Source: an uncultured Saprospiraceae bacterium (GTDB lineage Bacteria > Bacteroidota > Bacteroidia > Chitinophagales > Saprospiraceae). From it: a stretch of 64,000 bases of DNA. Shown one piece after another: positions 26,260 to 32,980 of this stretch. The notes beneath the pieces were generated by a model. The model was not told where the DNA came from and did not search any database. It saw only the letters and a list, made by a program, of their open reading frames with translations. Made by a program: the position numbers and the translations under genes. Each line of letters opens with the position of its first letter. Positions within the stretch are counted from its first letter, which is position 1. The stretch lies in the NCBI GenBank assembly GCA_937928045.1, contig CALFWO010000004.1, forward strand, positions 1 through 64,000, given 5' to 3'.

Positions 26260-27648
26260 TTAAGCAGTCTCTGCTGGTTTCTTCTTACGCTTAGTTTTAA
26301 ATAATTCTACAATCTGCTTTTCTTTCATAAACTTTAAGTCAACGAAAGTCGTTTTGACGAATTTCTTAATGTCTTGATAGTCTCTTCCTCTTTTGTCAGT
26401 AAAACGTTTTTGTAATCGTTTCACATAAGTAAGACAAGCAGATTTAATTTCTTGGTTAAACTCTTGGTTAGAGAAGGCCTCGATGTAGACCGGGAAAATT
26501 TTTCCTAATTCGAACCATTCAGCATATTCTTCTTCTGAAAGGTTGCTTATAATACCTGAAATGTAATTTGAAATTGTATTTCTTACAATCCTATTATTCT
26601 CAGACAATCCTTCAAATTGAGGATAGTATTTCTTGACTGATTCTACGGCATCTTCATGGATAAATCCTTTCGTATGAACAGAATCCATTAAAGTGTAGTA
26701 TTTGCTCAAGTCATCATCTTTAGTCAGATCCATAACTTGAGAAACATTTGAATCTGAAGCCGCCGTGATCAATCCTCTTTTCTGCAGTCGTGCAATTGAA
26801 GCTACCCATTGATCAGAGAATGCATCTATATTTCGACACGCTTCTAATGTAGCTTTGGTTTTCTTTAATTCATCTGAAGATTTTTCAAAGAAGCTGCAGA
26901 AAATATTCAAAATATGCGTGTGCTCAAAAGTTCCAAAGTATTCTTTGTTTCCAATGAATGCACTAAGTTCATTGATAAATGAGCTGTTATCTAATTTGTT
27001 TGCAACTCTGTATAATAGAAATTCAGTTAAGCTATTTGCACGTATTTTTAGCTCCACCTTATTGCTCGGAAAATCTGCGGCATAGAAATTTTCATTCTTG
27101 AATTGCTTCTTATACAAATGTAAGCCTGCAGCGCGTCCTGGTTGATTTCTAAAGCGAGGCAATTTTTGACTAACTAGAAATTGCTTAATTTTTTTATTCG
27201 AAAACTCATTGACGAAATTCGTAATCCAAATATCACTACTTAATCCAAATCCAATCTGAATGGTTTGACCTATTCGTTTTTTAATTAGATCAAAGTTTGA
27301 AGAATCACAGATTGCCCTTAAAATTTTTCTAAAGTGATTTTGCGGATGAACATACTTGAATTCTGGTCCTACCTCTCCACGTAACACAGAAAATCCCAAA
27401 ATCTTTGAAAGATACATGCCTTCTAATTCTGGAACTAAAAGCGCTTCTTCAAAAGGAATAATTTGAAGGGGATTATTATTAGCGATATCGGCATAGATTT
27501 CTGCAATCTGAGGTTCAAAGTTTTTTCTAAGATTTAGAAAATATTCTTCTTCTTCTTCCTCGAGATATTTCGCTAGATCATCTGATGCTTGGAGGTCTTG
27601 CTGAATTTTTTGCAATTGTATGTTGTATCGCTCTTCTAAAATCGCCAT
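26260..27648 (-). CDS. Unrecognised 462-residue helical protein
   Basis: I do not recognise this protein. It has no signal peptide and no membrane segment. It is predominantly charged and helix-prone, with an acidic run (YLEEEEEEYF, about 28-37) and a basic C-terminal tail (FKTKRKKKPAETA). Possible landmarks are RFRNQPGRAAGLHLYKKQF (about 185-203), FEHTHILNIFCSFF (about 250-263) and ARLQKRGLI. It is probably cytoplasmic. It has its own predicted promoter (TATATTTG at 27739-27746, minus) and a leader with a perfect 12-bp hairpin (27676-27711), which suggests regulated expression. It lies upstream of the trehalose gene on the same strand, 67 bp away, but function by context is not justified. 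Confidence 0.7.
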   Translation of the reverse strand: MAILEERYNIQLQKIQQDLQASDDLAKYLEEEEEEYFLNLRKNFEPQIAEIYADIANNNPLQIIPFEEALLVPELEGMYLSKILGFSVLRGEVGPEFKYVHPQNHFRKILRAICDSSNFDLIKKRIGQTIQIGFGLSSDIWITNFVNEFSNKKIKQFLVSQKLPRFRNQPGRAAGLHLYKKQFKNENFYAADFPSNKVELKIRANSLTEFLLYRVANKLDNSSFINELSAFIGNKEYFGTFEHTHILNIFCSFFEKSSDELKKTKATLEACRNIDAFSDQWVASIARLQKRGLITAASDSNVSQVMDLTKDDDLSKYYTLMDSVHTKGFIHEDAVESVKKYYPQFEGLSENNRIVRNTISNYISGIISNLSEEEYAEWFELGKIFPVYIEAFSNQEFNQEIKSACLTYVKRLQKRFTDKRGRDYQDIKKFVKTTFVDLKFMKEKQIVELFKTKRKKKPAETA

Positions 27649-27675
27649 GGTGGGATAGGTTTGATATTTTAAAGC

Positions 27676-27711
27676 CGAACCTAGTAGCGCATTTAAGCCC
27701 TACTAGGTTCG
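27676..27711 (-). promoter_or_regulatory. Perfect 12-bp leader hairpin
   Basis: CGAACCTAGTAG (27676-27687 on +) pairs with CTACTAGGTTCG (27700-27711) around a 12-base loop. On the minus strand it lies between the predicted promoter (27739-27746) and the ATG at 27648, so it is in the 5' leader. After it comes only a short U-run, so it is not a clear terminator. Confidence 0.5.
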
Positions 27712-27738
27712 AATAATTAGTTTCTGTTTTATTTTCCA

Positions 27739-27746
27739 CAAATATA
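27739..27746 (-). promoter_or_regulatory. -7 promoter element of the 462-residue gene
   Basis: Read on the minus strand this is TATATTTG, an exact match to TAnnTTTG, about 90 bp upstream of the ATG at 27648 and downstream of the rpsP terminator. Confidence 0.45.
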
Positions 27747-27765
27747 ACGATACTTATGGAAAATG

Positions 27766-27795
27766 AAAAGGGCTAACCATTTGGTCAGCCCTTTT
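27766..27795 (-). terminator. Rho-independent terminator of rpsP
   Basis: AAAAGGGCT (27766-27774) pairs with AGCCCTTTT (27787-27795). The upper stem ACCA/TGGT has one mismatch below it. It lies 30 bp past the rpsP stop. A- and T-tracts flank both sides. Confidence 0.82.
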
Positions 27796-27824
27796 TCTTT
27801 ATTCTAATCGTGGAAAAGTCAGAG

Positions 27825-28703
27825 TTACTTTGCTTTTCCGCCGTCTAATTCATCTTGCCACTTCTTCAATTCATCCCATTTACCTTCAGCAGCCATTTTT
27901 GCTTGGTCTGGCCAAGTTGTAGGATCCATTGCTTGGTATACACCACCAGCCTCGGTTAAGAATTCTTTGATTTTGGCAGCCTCGGTAGTTGAAAGGGCCG
28001 CAAATGTTGAAATGCCTTTTCCTACTAGCATTTCCTTCACTTTAGGTCCAATTCCTTCCACTTTTGTCAAATCATCAGCTTCAGCGGCCGGAGCAGCTGG
28101 TGCTTCAGGAGCCGCAGCTTCAGCTGCTGGAGCTTCAGGCGCTTTTTCTTCAACTGCCGGTGTTTCTTCAACAGTTGGAGTTTCTCCAGATGCTGATTCA
28201 ACAGTAGTTTGCTCAACAGAATCAGCGAATGACTTATTATCTTCTTCAGCTGGCTTGTGCTCATCTACAACAACCTCTTTGACTTTTACGGCTTTCTTTT
28301 CACCTGCACGTGCTGCATGCATTGCCTTGATTTCAGCTAAAGTTTCTTGCTTTCTTGCTTCAATTTTGGCTTCTTTCTCAGTAATCCAAGCCTGATATTT
28401 TTCATCAGCTTGTTCTTCAGTTAAAGCTCCTTTAGAAACACCTCTCATCAGGTGCTTGCGGTACATTACTCCTTTGAATCTAAGCATCGCTCTAACTGTA
28501 TCAGTAGGCTGCGCACCTTTCATCAACCAATCAAAAGCTCTATCTCTATCGATTTCGATAGTTGCAGGCTTTGTCATTGGGTTGTATGTCCCTAATTTTT
28601 CAATGAATTTACCATCACGAGGTGCTCTGGCATCAGCTACCACTACATGGTAGAAAGGTCGTTTCCGCCGACCATGGCGTTGTAATCTAATTTTTGCTGG
28701 CAT
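27825..28703 (-). CDS. rpsP: 30S ribosomal protein S16 with C-terminal helix-hairpin-helix domain
   Basis: A 292-residue protein. Residues 1-85 are canonical S16 ([52 protein letters not shown]). A helical basic extension follows to about 145, then an Ala/Pro/Glu low-complexity linker (about 150-209), then an 83-residue domain starting [17 protein letters not shown]. That segment is a helix-hairpin-helix with the GIGPK hairpin, ending in [21 protein letters not shown] recall similar tails fused to other ribosomal proteins (such as L21) in Bacteroidota. Typical S16 is 80-100 residues. The usual neighbours rimM and trmD are absent. Confidence 0.93.
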   Translation of the reverse strand: MPAKIRLQRHGRRKRPFYHVVVADARAPRDGKFIEKLGTYNPMTKPATIEIDRDRAFDWLMKGAQPTDTVRAMLRFKGVMYRKHLMRGVSKGALTEEQADEKYQAWITEKEAKIEARKQETLAEIKAMHAARAGEKKAVKVKEVVVDEHKPAEEDNKSFADSVEQTTVESASGETPTVEETPAVEEKAPEAPAAEAAAPEAPAAPAAEADDLTKVEGIGPKVKEMLVGKGISTFAALSTTEAAKIKEFLTEAGGVYQAMDPTTWPDQAKMAAEGKWDELKKWQDELDGGKAK

Positions 28704-28776
28704 TTTTGCTAAAATTTACTTGGTTTAACCATACCCATTCTTGCTCATAAAGAGCTCACGGGTTTCTAACGAGGCG

Positions 28777-28784
28777 CAAAGATA
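28777..28784 (-). promoter_or_regulatory. -7 promoter element of rpsP
   Basis: On the minus strand TATCTTTG matches TAnnTTTG exactly, about 74 bp upstream of the rpsP ATG. No -33 TTTG is obvious. Confidence 0.55.
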
Positions 28785-28942
28785 AGGGTTTTTAATTATA
28801 AATTGCCATAATGTTTTGGCCTTTTTATTGGCGGAAAATTTTGAGCTGAATTGAAAATAGGAAGGTGTTTTTTGATGGTTCTTTTGCTTGAAAATCAGTA
28901 AGTTATTCTGATCATTGGATTTCGTAAAAATCCGTAGCCGCA

Positions 28943-29106
28943 AAACCTATCCGCACATATGACTCATCCTTTGTTAATAACTTTTTAATAGTATTGGCAG
29001 CGCACATTTACCCCCATTCGTTTTGAAGTCACAATGTCACAATACTGACTTGTGTATGAAACTTAATGTGCGGGACTCCTAGAAATAGGTTGTCCCCATT
29101 TTTTTT
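28943..29106 (+). ncRNA. Candidate structured small RNA with own terminator
   Basis: No + strand gene exists between rpsP (start 28703, minus) and the response regulator (stop 29105, minus). Yet a + strand terminator with an 8-T tract ends here (29072-29106). Upstream bases pair in a long-range way: AACCTAT (28944-28950) with ATAGGTT (29085-29091), CCGCACAT (28951-28958) with ATGTGCGG (29066-29073), and AGTATTG (28990-28996) with CAATACT (29040-29046). This leaves a large internal bubble, a rod-with-bubble outline like 6S RNA. A second CGCACATT (29001-29008) can compete for AATGTGCG (29065-29072). The 5' end is uncertain; TTTG (28970) and TAGTATTG (28989) form only a poor promoter for a shorter form. 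The 6S identity is an inference. Confidence 0.45.
29072..29106 (+). terminator. Rho-independent terminator on + strand, no protein gene upstream
   Basis: GGGAC (29072-29076) pairs with GTCCC (29092-29096). An inner CCTA/TAGG stem (29078-29081, 29086-29089) is capped by a GAAA tetraloop. Eight T residues follow at 29099-29106. On the minus strand no U-tract follows, so the direction is +. Confidence 0.75.
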
Positions 29107-29785
29107 ACCCCACAAATCGATAGCCAACTCCTCTTACTGAAATAAAAAACTGAGGATTCGAAGGATCTACTTCAAAGTATTTTCTAAAATTCAAGATGAA
29201 ATTATCAATCGTTCTAGTAGAAGGGTAGACGTCATAGCCCCAAACCGATTGTAAAATTTGCTGGCGAGATACTACCTCATTTTTTCTATCCACCAACAAC
29301 TTTAAAAGCATCGCTTCTTTCTTTGTTAAAGTAAACGCTGAGCGCAATCCTTTGGCTTCAAAAGTTAAAAAGTTGACTTCATTTTCTCCAAAACTGTACT
29401 TTTCATGATTTGCAGCCTCTTCCTTATTGCTTCGTCTGAGCAAATTATGCACCCGAAGTAGCAATTCTTCTAGATTAAATGGCTTGGTCAAATAGTCATC
29501 TGCTCCTCTTTTTAATCCAGCTATTCTATCCGAGGCGGCATCTTTGGCTGTTAAAAATATGATTGGAACTTCCATATTCGTCAAGCGAACTTGTTCGCAA
29601 ATTTGGAAACCATCCATATCAGGCAACATTACATCTAGAATCAATAGATCGAAATGTTGTTCATGAAAGAGTTTTACTGCATCTTTCCCATTGCCCGTCG
29701 CGATCACTTCAAATTCTTCTAACTCGAGGTTCAATTTGACTAATGAGCGAATATGTTCTTCGTCCTCTACTAATAAGATTCTCAT
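29105..29785 (-). CDS. OmpR/PhoB-family response regulator
   Basis: A 226-residue regulator. The receiver domain (1-120) has VEDEE acidic pocket residues (7-10), phospho-acceptor Asp51 in LLILDVMLPDMDG, Thr in FLTAKD and the Lys in YLTKPF. A winged-helix trans_reg_C domain covers about 130-226 (TLTKKEAMLLKLLV, SRQQILQSVWG, TIDNFILNFRKYF, VRGVGYRFVG). It overlaps the histidine kinase gene by 4 bp (29782-29785), so the two are translationally coupled and form a cognate pair. The genes it controls are unknown. Confidence 0.92.
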   Translation of the reverse strand: MRILLVEDEEHIRSLVKLNLELEEFEVIATGNGKDAVKLFHEQHFDLLILDVMLPDMDGFQICEQVRLTNMEVPIIFLTAKDAASDRIAGLKRGADDYLTKPFNLEELLLRVHNLLRRSNKEEAANHEKYSFGENEVNFLTFEAKGLRSAFTLTKKEAMLLKLLVDRKNEVVSRQQILQSVWGYDVYPSTRTIDNFILNFRKYFEVDPSNPQFFISVRGVGYRFVG

Positions 29786-30816
29786 GATTTATTATTTGAA
29801 ATGGTTGCTTTTCTCTCTGTAAACCGTTTTCTGGGGAAAAAGATCTCAAATCTAGTGCCTTTAGGTGAATTTGACAATACATTGATTTTTCCGTCGTGCG
29901 CATTCACTACGCGTTGAACAATAAAAAGACCCAATCCAGTTCCTTTGGCTCGCCGAGTATCCTCGTTTCCTATCCGATAAAACTGGTCAAATATTCGCTT
30001 TCGTTCGGAAGGTGGTATGCCATAACCTTCGTCTTTGATGTAGAGAAAAAGTTGATTGTCATCAATCCCAGTTTCTAATTCAACATTTGCCGGATCTGGA
30101 CTATATTTTATGGCATTCTCGATTAGGTTGATAACTATGGACCGAATTCCAAAATCATCTCCTTCGAATTCACCTTCGTTTAAATTAAATTCTAAGCTCA
30201 GATTAGCGGATGGATATTTTTCAGTTAATCTATCAATGGTCTCTGTAAAAAGTAGATTCAAATCCAAGGATTCCATGACCGGTTGATAAGCAGATTCAAC
30301 TTTTGCGGCTAGAAGTAAGTTATTTACTAAGTCATTCAATCGATCTGATTCTTTTATACCAGATGTAGAAAGCATGTTAACTTTTTCTTTGTCTAAGTCC
30401 CTTCGGAAAATAGTTTCAAACGCCAATCGAATTGAGGCGATTGGAGATTTTAATTCATGGGTAATGGACAGTAAAAAATTTCTTCTCTGTTGTGCAGCAA
30501 ACATCGCATTTCTATATCCTCTATTAATTAACCAAATGCCTAAAATTAAACTTATAATGAAGAAGGTTGCTTCGCCAAAAATCATCCACTCTTGTCGCTC
30601 ATATTCTTTCGCAAGGCTTTTGTAAATATCGGATTTGTAAAACTCTTCACGCGTGTCAACATTACCTTCAGCCACCATTACAATTTGTAAATATTCAGAC
30701 TTCGCATTGAATGCATCTCTGTTTTTTACAAACAACAAAACCGACCACCATGCAAACGCCACTAGCATATATGCTATCACGATATTCGAAAGCAGGCGCA
30801 TGCGTTTATCTTGCAT
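29782..30816 (-). CDS. Membrane sensor histidine kinase
   Basis: A 344-residue kinase with two transmembrane segments (about 10-30 and 78-97) enclosing a short extracytoplasmic loop of about 45 residues, too small for a large ligand-binding domain. HisKA has the phospho-acceptor His120 in LLSITHELKSPIASIR. The ATPase has the N box VINLIENAIKYS, G1 IKDEGYGIPP, F box KRIFDQFYRIG and G2 GTGLGLFIV. No HAMP domain is obvious. It starts 2 bp after hemL and overlaps its response regulator, so hemL-kinase-regulator read as one operon. Confidence 0.91.
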   Translation of the reverse strand: MQDKRMRLLSNIVIAYMLVAFAWWSVLLFVKNRDAFNAKSEYLQIVMVAEGNVDTREEFYKSDIYKSLAKEYERQEWMIFGEATFFIISLILGIWLINRGYRNAMFAAQQRRNFLLSITHELKSPIASIRLAFETIFRRDLDKEKVNMLSTSGIKESDRLNDLVNNLLLAAKVESAYQPVMESLDLNLLFTETIDRLTEKYPSANLSLEFNLNEGEFEGDDFGIRSIVINLIENAIKYSPDPANVELETGIDDNQLFLYIKDEGYGIPPSERKRIFDQFYRIGNEDTRRAKGTGLGLFIVQRVVNAHDGKINVLSNSPKGTRFEIFFPRKRFTERKATISNNKS

Positions 30817-30818
30817 AA

Positions 30819-32117
30819 TTAAGATTTAAAAGAGATATCCAAAGCTGCTTTCATGTGAATCAATGCTTCTTTCAAATCATCCATAGTATGAGCTGCAGAT
30901 ACAAATCCTACCTCATAACCGGAAGGTCCTAAATAAACACCTCGCTCTAACAATTCATGATGCAATGTTTTGAAATATTCCATTCCTTCCGCCTGGATTT
31001 CATCAGCTCGAGTGATTCGATCATTGGAAAAATTCAGCCAGAAAATTGAACCAATTCTTGGTACGGTAAGGGTATAGCCTTTTTTTATGGCATAGGCTTC
31101 TATCTCATTGGCCAGCCAATTGGTTTTATCAGCTAGTTCCTCATAGAAATTTGGTGCACTTAGAATATTTAGAGCTGAGAATCCTGCAGCCATTGCTACG
31201 GGATTTGCACTCAAAGTTCCAGCTTGGTATACTGGACCGTCTGGAGAAATATGGGCCATTATTTCATGACTAGCACCATAGGCTCCGACCGGCATTCCTC
31301 CTCCAATAATTTTTCCATAGGTAATAATATCTGGTTGGATATCATAGTAGCCAGCAGCACCCTCAAAGCCTACTCTAAATCCAGAAATCACTTCATCAAA
31401 TATTAACAAGCAATCGTATTTGTATGACTTAATTCTTAGACATTCTAAGAATGATTTATCTTGAAGCAACAAGCCATTGTTGGCCGGAACTGGCTCAATA
31501 ATTATAGCTGCAATATCATGCCCGTGTTCTGCCAAGCAATTTTCTAAAGCCGCTGGATCATTTAACGGCAATACCAATGTTTCTTTTGCAAATGCCGCTG
31601 GAATACCGGCTGAAGTACTTTCACCAAAGGTGGCCAATCCTGATCCCGCTTTTACCAGCAAGGAATCGACATGGCCATGATAACAACCTTCGAATTTTAT
31701 GATCTTATTTTTTCCGGTGCAACCTCTAGCCAATCTGATTGCCGACATCACGGCTTCCGTTCCAGAACTTACAAATCGCATTTTATCGATGTACTTATTC
31801 TTGGATAAAATGAGCTCGGCCAATTGATTACCCAGTTTATTTGGAGTACCAAATGAAGTGCCTTTCGCAACAGTTTCGCAAATGAAATCTCTGACTACAG
31901 GGTTATTGTGTCCTAAGATCAATGGTCCCCAAGAGCAGCAGAAATCGATGTATTCATTTTGATCGACATCAGTAATACGACATCCGTTTCCTTTTTCAAT
32001 AAACAAGGGAGGACCAGAAACTGATTTAAAAGCGCGAACTGGAGAATTTACACCTCCAGGAAAATATTTTTTTGCCTCTTCGAAAAGTTCGGCAGATTTA
32101 CTTCGATCTAGACTCAT
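30819..32117 (-). CDS. hemL: Glutamate-1-semialdehyde 2,1-aminomutase
   Basis: I choose the ATG at 32117 (MSLDRSKSAELF); the longer frame starts with TTG at 32135 and has no support. It is a 432-residue fold-type I PLP enzyme converting glutamate-1-semialdehyde to 5-aminolevulinate in the C5 haem pathway. Motifs: GGVNSPVRAF (21-30), VSSGTEAVMSAIRLARG, YHGHVDSLLVKAGSG, LIFDEVISGFRVG, and PLP-Lys269 in ITYGKIIGGGMPVGAYG. All family features are present. Competing hairpins lie right before the start. No other hem gene is nearby. It is followed at 2 bp by the histidine kinase. Confidence 0.95.
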   Translation of the reverse strand: MSLDRSKSAELFEEAKKYFPGGVNSPVRAFKSVSGPPLFIEKGNGCRITDVDQNEYIDFCCSWGPLILGHNNPVVRDFICETVAKGTSFGTPNKLGNQLAELILSKNKYIDKMRFVSSGTEAVMSAIRLARGCTGKNKIIKFEGCYHGHVDSLLVKAGSGLATFGESTSAGIPAAFAKETLVLPLNDPAALENCLAEHGHDIAAIIIEPVPANNGLLLQDKSFLECLRIKSYKYDCLLIFDEVISGFRVGFEGAAGYYDIQPDIITYGKIIGGGMPVGAYGASHEIMAHISPDGPVYQAGTLSANPVAMAAGFSALNILSAPNFYEELADKTNWLANEIEAYAIKKGYTLTVPRIGSIFWLNFSNDRITRADEIQAEGMEYFKTLHHELLERGVYLGPSGYEVGFVSAAHTMDDLKEALIHMKAALDISFKS

Positions 32118-32125
32118 ATCGCAAA

Positions 32126-32160
32126 AATACGCCAAAGGTGGCGGAGAGGTTATACTCCGC
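32126..32160 (-). promoter_or_regulatory. Overlapping hairpins and U-run just upstream of hemL
   Basis: On the minus strand GCGGAG/CTCCGC (32141-32160 in + coordinates, 8-base loop) is followed by CGCCA/TGGCG (32130-32143) and then TATTTTTG. The two stems share 32141-32143 and cannot both be full. The second one with its U-run looks like a weak terminator. The same TATTTTTG (32122-32129) also fits a -7 element, which would put the transcription start at or next to the ATG. These are alternatives. Confidence 0.35.
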
Positions 32161-32221
32161 GCGAATTGATCCTATTTTTTACAATGGATCGACAAACCTT
32201 CATCAAAATGAGTCGAATTCT

Positions 32222-32974
32222 TTAGAAAAGCCAACCAGCTCCAAGGCTGTATCTAAATATGGTAATGTCTTCCACAGCATTCCATCCAACAAATGATACT
32301 TTTTGAATTTTTAGTCCAGCTTCAAGAATGAATTTAGATTTTCGTCTAGTAGCACTTTTTAATCCGATTATTGGATGCATCAATAATCCACCTGAGCTAT
32401 CTTCATTGAACCAAAGATTTCCAGGATTTAGTAAAAATGAACCCCCTAATTTTCCACCAACGAAAAAAGCAGTTGGTTTTTTATTCATATAATATCTTAA
32501 TTCTGCGAACAAAGGAATGAATGGTCCATAACTAGTAAATACATCAAGTCCAGTACCAGCACCGACTTCAAAATTTTGATTGATTCTATAACCGGCAGAA
32601 AAGTTTATTGGACTAAAATCAAATTCAAATGGGCTCCAAAAATCATTTGAATTTTGTCCATAGTAGGTGTTAATCATAAAGGAAAAATACCTTCCTTTTG
32701 TAGGCGTAAATCTTCCATTTGGATAAAAATGATACTCCTTTTTTTTATCAATGATGCCTCCTACACTTTGCGCACTGAGTGAAATCGTATCGCCTGAGAG
32801 CAATGCAATCTGATAATCATTTTCGTTTTGATTAATGATCTTTCCAAGAAAGGCTCCTCCAGCTTTGAGTCTAATAATTTGGGCATTCTCAGTTTGCTGA
32901 GCAGTTGAGCTAAAAGAGGTCCCCAGCATTATGCTGAGGACAAATATACGGGCGATAATTAAGTTCCTTTTCAT
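32222..32974 (-). CDS. Predicted outer-membrane beta-barrel protein
   Basis: A 250-residue protein with a signal peptide (MKRNLIIARIFVLSIMLGTSFSSTAQ). Residues 30-75 look like a small SH3-like beta domain (IIRLKAGGAFLGKIINQNENDYQIALLSGDTISL across two strands). The rest has alternating hydrophobic strands typical of an 8-stranded barrel (FSAGYRINQNFEVGAGTGLDVF, AFFVGGKLGGSFLL, FRYSLGAGWLF). No catalytic motif is visible. It is 6 bp downstream of the LVIVD lipoprotein on the same strand, so the pair is probably cotranscribed and may act together at the outer membrane. Confidence 0.7.
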   Translation of the reverse strand: MKRNLIIARIFVLSIMLGTSFSSTAQQTENAQIIRLKAGGAFLGKIINQNENDYQIALLSGDTISLSAQSVGGIIDKKKEYHFYPNGRFTPTKGRYFSFMINTYYGQNSNDFWSPFEFDFSPINFSAGYRINQNFEVGAGTGLDVFTSYGPFIPLFAELRYYMNKKPTAFFVGGKLGGSFLLNPGNLWFNEDSSGGLLMHPIIGLKSATRRKSKFILEAGLKIQKVSFVGWNAVEDITIFRYSLGAGWLF

Positions 32975-32980
32975 TTGATT

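Noticed and set aside
27676-27711. tRNA-like or T-arm reading of GGTTCGAAT near this hairpin
   Set aside because: No acceptor or anticodon arms are found; the sequence is explained by the inverted repeat.
28067-28264. Lys/Leu-rich frame inside rpsP on the minus strand
   Set aside because: Frame shadow of the Ala/Pro/Glu linker; the S16 frame is clear.
28970-28996. TTTG and TAGTATTG as the promoter of the candidate RNA
   Set aside because: Spacing is 15 bp rather than about 19, and the -7 has a mismatch; too weak to list as a feature.
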